From: Bacillus sp. FJAT-29790
GTDB taxonomy: Bacteria > Bacillota > Bacilli > Bacillales > Cytobacillaceae
Direction of reading: 5' to 3'
Assembly: GCF_019039215.1 (NCBI RefSeq)
Contig: NZ_JAHNZZ010000001.1
Coordinates: forward strand, 147,515 to 211,514
DNA length: 64,000 nucleotides
Part shown: positions 59,679-64,000 of the stretch, piece by piece
Layout of the letters: the number at the start of each line of letters is the position of its first letter
Position numbering within the stretch: position 1 is the stretch's first letter
The notes under the pieces: generated by a model
What the model was told of the DNA's origin: nothing
Seen by the model: the letters and a program-made list of their open reading frames with translations, nothing else
Database searches by the model: none
Translations under genes and position numbers: made by a program

Positions 59679-59879
59679 TTATGACTGCTTATTTCCAGCC
59701 ATTTGAGCTTGTGCTTGTTTCACAAGTCTTTTTGTAATTTCTCCACCAACTGATCCATTTGCCCGGGAAACGGTGTCGGAACCTAAATGAACGCCAAATT
59801 CTTGGGCAATTTCATATTTTACTTGGTCTAAATATTGCTCGATCCCAGGAACTAATAGTTTATTGCTGCTTCTAGCCAA
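59679..59879 (-). CDS. Alpha/beta-type small acid-soluble spore protein
   Basis: A 66-residue spore DNA-binding protein with the protease region [11 protein letters not shown] and signature [26 protein letters not shown] start with AAAGGAG upstream. Paralogue of the gene at 40824. Expected to be sigma-G dependent; promoter not firmly placed. Confidence 0.92.
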   Translation of the reverse strand: MARSSNKLLVPGIEQYLDQVKYEIAQEFGVHLGSDTVSRANGSVGGEITKRLVKQAQAQMAGNKQS

Positions 59880-60111
59880 AGTAATTCAACTCCTTTTTTG
59901 ATTGGATATATGCCAATATTCGTCATCCTTCGTCACGGAAATCCGCCAATCCAGAGTCTAATCATCCCTGTTATTTGTATTATGGTTAACCGAGCAAAAT
60001 TTCATAAGTGGTAAATTCTTCGGCTCGAAAGAATCCTTTCCTTGTAAAAACACCCCATTTATTTGCCTATTCGGCAATTCAAATGAAAATCATAAAAGAT
60101 CACACTTTTAA

Positions 60112-60127
60112 TGTGATTGTACTCACT
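60112..60127 (+). promoter_or_regulatory. CRP/FNR-family-like site upstream of the oxidase operon
   Basis: TGTGATTGTACTCACT fits TGTGA-N6-TCACA at 9 of 10 arm positions. It overlaps a further dyad CTCAC-TATAA-GTGAG (60122-60136). The same class of site precedes ctaA (39689-39704). Confidence 0.5.
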
Positions 60128-60132
60128 ATAAG

Positions 60133-60146
60133 TGAGAACGTTCTCA
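60133..60146 (+). promoter_or_regulatory. Catabolite-responsive element (CcpA cre)
   Basis: TGAGAACGTTCTCA is a perfect 14-base palindrome and matches every fixed position of TGWNANCGNTNWCA. It lies 46 bases before the first gene of the oxidase operon. CcpA control of terminal oxidase genes is known in Bacillus. Confidence 0.65.
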
Positions 60147-60191
60147 TCTATACTGAATGTAAACTTACTCACAAAGGGGGAATAACCTGTC

Positions 60192-60341
60192 ATGGAAATG
60201 GTGAAATCAAAGGATTCTAAAACACAAGAAGAACAGAAACACGAATCTGTTAAAGGTACAATGTTTTCCGTAGGAGTGGTTGGTGCAGTAATTTTCATTA
60301 CGTATGTAGTACTTTTCGGGCTATATATGGCTAGAGTATAG
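60192..60341 (+). CDS. Cytochrome c oxidase subunit IIa (ba3-type small subunit)
   Basis: A 49-residue protein: a charged N-terminal half (KSKDSKTQEEQKHES) and one membrane helix (MFSVGVVGAVIFITYVVLFGLYMA). Size, topology and position directly before subunit II match the single-helix subunit IIa of ba3 oxidases. GGGGG lies upstream of the ATG. It is 12 bases from the next gene. Confidence 0.75.
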   Translation: MEMVKSKDSKTQEEQKHESVKGTMFSVGVVGAVIFITYVVLFGLYMARV

Positions 60342-60353
60342 GGGGGAATAAAA

Positions 60354-60821
60354 ATGAAGATGCATCTTTCAGAAAAAATATGGCTTACCTTAAGTTTCGG
60401 TATGATAATGATATTCATGCTAATTACTGGTTATCAAGGATTTGCCTTGGGAATGGCACCGCCAAGTCATAAAGAAACAATTGATCCGCAAAAGGTAGAT
60501 CAAATCGCGCCATTTAATGAACCTGGTATTAAACAAATTGGTGAAAATGAATATGAAGTAGTCATGACTTTACAAATTTTTAGTTTTAATCCAAGTAATA
60601 TTGAAGTGCCTGCTGGATCAACGGTACATTTCACAATGACTTCTAAAGATGTTGTGCACGGATTCCAAGTGGCAAATACGAATATTAATGCGATGGTAAT
60701 GCCGGGACATATTCAAAAGATTACGCAGAAATTTGACGTACCGGGTGAATATTTAGTGTTATGTAATGAATACTGCGGTGCTGGCCACCAATTAATGAGT
60801 ACGACCATTACAGTTAAATAA
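60354..60821 (+). CDS. Cytochrome c oxidase subunit II (CuA, ba3 type)
   Basis: A 155-residue subunit with one N-terminal membrane helix and a cupredoxin domain. The complete CuA site is present: His102 in VVHGFQV, and Cys137, Glu139, Cys141, His145 and Met148 in LCNEYCGAGHQLM. The short length with a single helix is typical of ba3-type oxidases rather than caa3 (no cytochrome c domain). It accepts electrons from cytochrome c outside the membrane. Confidence 0.93.
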   Translation: MKMHLSEKIWLTLSFGMIMIFMLITGYQGFALGMAPPSHKETIDPQKVDQIAPFNEPGIKQIGENEYEVVMTLQIFSFNPSNIEVPAGSTVHFTMTSKDVVHGFQVANTNINAMVMPGHIQKITQKFDVPGEYLVLCNEYCGAGHQLMSTTITVK

Positions 60822-60835
60822 AGGAGGGACGTTCA

Positions 60836-62533
60836 ATGGAAACTGTCATACAACAAAAGGGAAAATCAACAGCATTTAAAGAAAAAGCAAATAAAGCGCT
60901 AGGGATTAGTTTAGAAGATGCTAGAATAACGAAATCATATTTATCTGTTGCTTTTATAGCATTACTTCTAGGCGGATTGTTAGGATTATTGCAAGGATTA
61001 AACCGTGCAGGTCTTCTTGAACTACCAACATGGCTTAATTATTATCAAGTATTAACAGCACACGGGTTATTATTAGTTGTTGTGCTTTCAGCATTCTTTA
61101 CAATTGGTTATTTTTATGCAGGACTTTCACATACATTAGGCGGTCTTCTGCCAAAGGTTAGAAAGATGGCATGGATTGGTTTTTGGATGAAGATCTTCGG
61201 TTTTGTATTAGTAGTGATACCGATCTTAATGAATGAAGCATCTGTTATGTTTACCTTCTATCCGCCATTGGCGGCTCACCCAATATTTTATTTCGGTTTA
61301 GTGTTTATTGTATTGGGTGTGTGGATGCTTTCAGCTGGAGCATTTATGAATGTTGCTCATTGGCGAAAGACTCACAAAGGGCAGCATATTCCGATCCTTA
61401 CGTTCTTTGCTACTGGTGTATTTGTCTTATTAGTCGGCGCAACTGCCTTTGCTGCGGTTGAAGTACTATTCATGATTATTCCATGGTCACTTGGATGGGT
61501 GGATACAATAAATGTTATGGTTGCTCGAACACTATTCTGGGCTTTTGGGCATACAGCAGTTAATATCTGGTATTTAACAGCAGTTTCTGCATGGTACGTC
61601 ATTGTACCAAAAGTAATCGGAGGAACACGCTTTAATGACTATTTAACTCGTGTTGTTATTATCGCATTAGTAATAATGAATATTACAGGCGGATTTCACC
61701 ATCAAATCGTTGACCCAGCTATTTCAGAACCAGTAAAATTCATGCACGTGTTTATGAGTTTAGCAATTGGATTCCCATCCTTAATGACTGCGTACGCCAT
61801 GTTTACCGTATTTGAACGTACCGGCAGAAGGAAAGGCGGAAAAGGACTTTTAGGCTGGTTGAAAAAATTACCATGGGGTGACGTTCGTTTCCTATCACCA
61901 TTTATCGCAATGGCTGCCTTTGCTCCAGCTGGAGCAGGCGGGATTGTTCAAAGTACGAACCAATTAAACCAGGTTGTTCATAATACGATGTGGGTTGTTG
62001 GCCACTTTCACTTAACGCTTGGTATGTCCGTAATGATGACATTCTTTGGTGTTAGTTATTGGTTAGTTCCATATGTATCCAAACGCGTTTTAACACCGAA
62101 AATGAATAAAGTAGGTGTGATTCAAACGATTATTTGGACAATTGGTATGGTCATCATGTCTTTTTCAATGCATACAGTTGGATTGTTTGGTTCACCACGC
62201 AGAACCTCCTTTACAACCTATGGCGACTTTTCAACAACATTAGGCTGGGATCCATATATGACAATGATAGGAATTGGTGCAACACTGCTAATGATCGCAG
62301 TAATTATCCAAGTATTTGCCGTATTTAATCTAATGTTCTTTGCACCAAAAGGTGAAACAGAATTCCCTATTGCTGAAGTGGAAGAAGGAGAAGCTAGAAC
62401 GCCATATATGACAGAGCGTTGGGGAGTTTGGGTTGTAATCATGTTAATCGTTATTGCCATGGCATATGTTTTACCACTGACAGATATGATCGTTAATGCA
62501 CCTCCAGGTTCACCTCCATTCAAAACTTGGTAA
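60836..62533 (+). CDS. Cytochrome c oxidase subunit I (ba3 type, heme-copper oxidase B family)
   Basis: A 565-residue catalytic subunit with about thirteen hydrophobic segments. The low-spin heme histidine is in VLTAHGLLLVVV. The CuB/heme a3 region is in ARTLFWAFGHTAVNIWYL (His with the cross-linked Tyr expected downstream) and the pair GGFHHQ. The later heme ligands are in VVGHFHLTLG. Sequence and length match B-type (ba3) oxidases, not the caa3 CtaD. It reduces oxygen to water and pumps protons. It needs heme A made by the ctaA product. Confidence 0.93.
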   Translation: METVIQQKGKSTAFKEKANKALGISLEDARITKSYLSVAFIALLLGGLLGLLQGLNRAGLLELPTWLNYYQVLTAHGLLLVVVLSAFFTIGYFYAGLSHTLGGLLPKVRKMAWIGFWMKIFGFVLVVIPILMNEASVMFTFYPPLAAHPIFYFGLVFIVLGVWMLSAGAFMNVAHWRKTHKGQHIPILTFFATGVFVLLVGATAFAAVEVLFMIIPWSLGWVDTINVMVARTLFWAFGHTAVNIWYLTAVSAWYVIVPKVIGGTRFNDYLTRVVIIALVIMNITGGFHHQIVDPAISEPVKFMHVFMSLAIGFPSLMTAYAMFTVFERTGRRKGGKGLLGWLKKLPWGDVRFLSPFIAMAAFAPAGAGGIVQSTNQLNQVVHNTMWVVGHFHLTLGMSVMMTFFGVSYWLVPYVSKRVLTPKMNKVGVIQTIIWTIGMVIMSFSMHTVGLFGSPRRTSFTTYGDFSTTLGWDPYMTMIGIGATLLMIAVIIQVFAVFNLMFFAPKGETEFPIAEVEEGEARTPYMTERWGVWVVIMLIVIAMAYVLPLTDMIVNAPPGSPPFKTW

Positions 62534-62541
62534 TTCTTTGA

Positions 62542-62580
62542 CATAAAGAGATAGCTCGATTATTCGGCTATCTCTTTATG
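62542..62580 (+). terminator. Hairpin after the oxidase subunit I gene
   Basis: CATAAAGAGATAGC (62542-62555) and GCTATCTCTTTATG (62567-62580) form a perfect 14-base stem. No T run beyond the arm. It may limit read-through into sco. Confidence 0.6.
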
Positions 62581-62594
62581 CACAATTAAGACTA

Positions 62595-62627
62595 GCAACA
62601 TACAGCATGTATAAATGCTGCCGTTGC
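62595..62627 (+). promoter_or_regulatory. Imperfect dyad upstream of sco
   Basis: GCAAC...CAGCAT-N6-ATGCTG...GTTGC forms a long interrupted hairpin or operator about 100 bases before the sco start. No known regulator motif is recognised. Confidence 0.3.
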
Positions 62628-62729
62628 TGTATTAGTATGAAATTCTTTACGGAAGGACATCACACGACTGAAAGTTCCGCTTTTAAGTGGACATTGCGGT
62701 CTTACATTAAGATATGGGGAGTGATCTCC

Positions 62730-63362
62730 GTGATCAAAAATCAGCATAATACAATCGCTGTCATTTTGGTTTTGTTGTTTGGATGTGTATTGTTTTATAT
62801 CGGTACCGATGGATTTAAAGCATTTACTGCAGAAACCGCGAGAGTGAATCAGCTAATGGAGGAAAGGCCTGTATTCCCTGATGTCACTTTGGAGGATAAC
62901 AAAGGGCGGAAATATCCAATTTCTGAGTTTGAAGATAAGTATGTATTTATTACATTTCTTTATACATCATGTGGAACGGTCTGCCCTCAATTAGAAATGA
63001 ATATGGCTAAGGTTTATGATTCATTGCCCAAAAAATATATTGGAGAAGACATTGTTTTCTTGAGTATTAGTTTTGATCCAACTAGGGATGACCCGGCTAC
63101 TTTAGAAACATACAGAAAGGCTTTTAATAGCGACGGAGAAACATGGAGGATGGCAAGAATACCTAATCAAACTGAATTAGCTTCATTATTGGAGAAATTT
63201 GGTGTGATTGTGATTCCTGATGGACTTGGGAATTTTACACATAATTCTGCTTTTTATTTAGTTGATAAAAATAGACGTTTAGTTAATGTTATGGATTTTA
63301 CGAAGATTGATGAAGCTGCTGAAAAGGTAATAAGCATTCTTGAAAGTGATGCGAGGGAGTAA
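62730..63362 (+). CDS. Sco1/SenC copper chaperone for cytochrome oxidase
   Basis: A 210-residue membrane-anchored thioredoxin-fold protein. N-terminal anchor (about 8-25), then the copper motif TSCGTVCPQ (Cys81, Cys85) and the third ligand His171 in GNFTHNSAFYL. It delivers copper to the CuA centre of subunit II. The GTG at 62730 is chosen as it follows GGGGAG at good spacing and makes the anchor N-terminal. An upstream frame to 62607 would add an unlikely Cys-rich start. Confidence 0.9.
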   Translation: MIKNQHNTIAVILVLLFGCVLFYIGTDGFKAFTAETARVNQLMEERPVFPDVTLEDNKGRKYPISEFEDKYVFITFLYTSCGTVCPQLEMNMAKVYDSLPKKYIGEDIVFLSISFDPTRDDPATLETYRKAFNSDGETWRMARIPNQTELASLLEKFGVIVIPDGLGNFTHNSAFYLVDKNRRLVNVMDFTKIDEAAEKVISILESDARE

Positions 63363-63364
63363 TT

Positions 63365-63922
63365 ATGACACAAGTTCTATATGCCTTTCTGTTATATATT
63401 TTCCTAATGCTTCCACCTGTTGCCCATTTAGTAGAATCAATTATGATTACTCATATGCATATGCAAATGCCCTTGCTTGTTATCTCGGGATTTTTTATGG
63501 CACATTTTTTTCAAATACGCTTTCCTCGTTTTTTCGAAAAATGGAATAGTAATGGCATACCGGGAATTATTTTATTTATGATCATAATCATATACTGGAC
63601 AATCCCGCGAACAATGGATGAAGCCTTGACGTTACAAAGTGTAGAAATTTTTAAATTTATTAGTTTGCCTTTTTTAGCTGGTGTTCCCTTAAGGGATAGT
63701 TGGAAAAAACTTAGTTCGGTTGGAAAAAATGTGATTATAATCATTTTTACGATTAAGTATTTTGGGATGGGATTGTTATATATTTGGTCACCTGATCAAT
63801 TATGCAACAACTATCTATTAATTGATCAATTAACCCTGGGCTGGGGATTCATAACGACTGCCATTGCACTCGTAATCTATTTAGTGTACTTTTATTTTGT
63901 TGACCATTCGGCATATGAATAA
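63365..63922 (+). CDS. Membrane protein linked to the oxidase operon, His/Met-rich motif
   Basis: A 185-residue protein with about five or six membrane segments. The first extracytoplasmic turn has PPVAHLVESIMITHMHMQMP, with His21, His30, His32 and three alternating Met (31, 33, 35), a likely copper-binding cluster like that of CtaG-type assembly factors. It starts 2 bases after the sco stop, so it is translationally coupled. It is shorter than CtaG and I cannot name the family. Role in copper insertion into the oxidase is inferred. Confidence 0.75.
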   Translation: MTQVLYAFLLYIFLMLPPVAHLVESIMITHMHMQMPLLVISGFFMAHFFQIRFPRFFEKWNSNGIPGIILFMIIIIYWTIPRTMDEALTLQSVEIFKFISLPFLAGVPLRDSWKKLSSVGKNVIIIIFTIKYFGMGLLYIWSPDQLCNNYLLIDQLTLGWGFITTAIALVIYLVYFYFVDHSAYE

Positions 63923-64000
63923 TACAAGTTCAGCAATGTTATTAATTTTTACTTGTCAAAATAAAATGAGTCTTTTTTCAGAAATATTGTAGTTTTAGCG

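Overview
This window reads as a chromosomal segment of an aerobic, endospore-forming member of the Bacillaceae (Bacillus in the broad sense). The evidence is low GC, strong AGGAGG ribosome binding sites with many TTG and GTG starts, alpha/beta-type and H-type small acid-soluble spore proteins, a spore transglutaminase behind a sigma-K-like promoter, YjcZ-type micro-proteins, a sigI-rsgI pair and a flotillin operon behind a near-perfect sigma-W promoter. No rRNA, tRNA, CRISPR array or intact insertion sequence was seen.

Region 1 (about 1-31 kb) is an accessory nitrogen and carbon scavenging island. It starts inside a 5'-truncated aldehyde dehydrogenase. A sigma-54 promoter at 949-966 then leads into a long co-directional block: aldehyde dehydrogenase, saccharopine/lysine dehydrogenase-like enzyme, histone-deacetylase-fold (acetylpolyamine) amidohydrolase, a ribose-type ABC importer (binding lipoprotein, ATPase, permease), class III aminotransferase, penicillin-acyltransferase-like Ntn enzyme, succinate-semialdehyde-type dehydrogenase and a GNAT acetyltransferase. 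Together these suggest import of an N-acylated amine or amino acid, deacylation, transamination, and oxidation of the aldehyde towards succinate or a dicarboxylate. A second module (14-18.5 kb) has an MFS transporter, two short-chain dehydrogenases and a NodB-type deacetylase. A third (19.4-26.9 kb) has a sigma-54 activator, ATP-dependent hydantoinase/oxoprolinase subunits A and B, and an APC permease. A fourth, on the minus strand (27-31 kb), has a second sigma-54 activator, an agmatinase-family ureohydrolase and a sodium:solute symporter. Near-identical paired upstream sites (GATGC-N6-GCATC, 22 bp centre to centre) precede the sigma-54 promoters at 0.95 and 21.3 kb, so one activator probably controls both operons.

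Region 2 (31-40 kb) holds sspH, a degenerate stretch, a niacin permease gene (niaP) with a palindrome in its leader, a polar amino acid ABC transporter operon with an RpiR regulator and an M20 amidohydrolase, a frameshifted methyltransferase and heme A synthase (ctaA).

Region 3 (40.8-46.7 kb) is dominated by spore and envelope functions: an alpha/beta SASP, a gamma-SASP-like Asn-rich peptide, tgl, a Gly/Tyr/Phe-rich protein, the sigma-W operon (40-aa peptide, NfeD-like protein, flotillin) and two YjcZ-type genes. Region 4 (47-50 kb) is a TPP-riboswitch-controlled thiamine precursor transporter on the minus strand. It is followed by a LysM/SleB-type hydrolase, tatA, a YfhP-like membrane protein, prfC and nhaC. 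Two copies of a GC-rich intergenic repeat lie at 46.8 and 51.4 kb.

Region 5 (56-64 kb) has a secreted DUF5667-type protein, sigI-rsgI (rsgI carries 36-bp tandem repeats), another SASP, and a ba3-type cytochrome oxidase operon (subunits IIa, II and I, a Sco copper chaperone, and a membrane protein with a His/Met cluster). Matching TGTGA-N6-TCAC sites precede both ctaA and the oxidase operon, and a full match to the CcpA cre consensus also precedes the oxidase operon. This suggests that heme A synthesis and the heme A-using oxidase are co-regulated.
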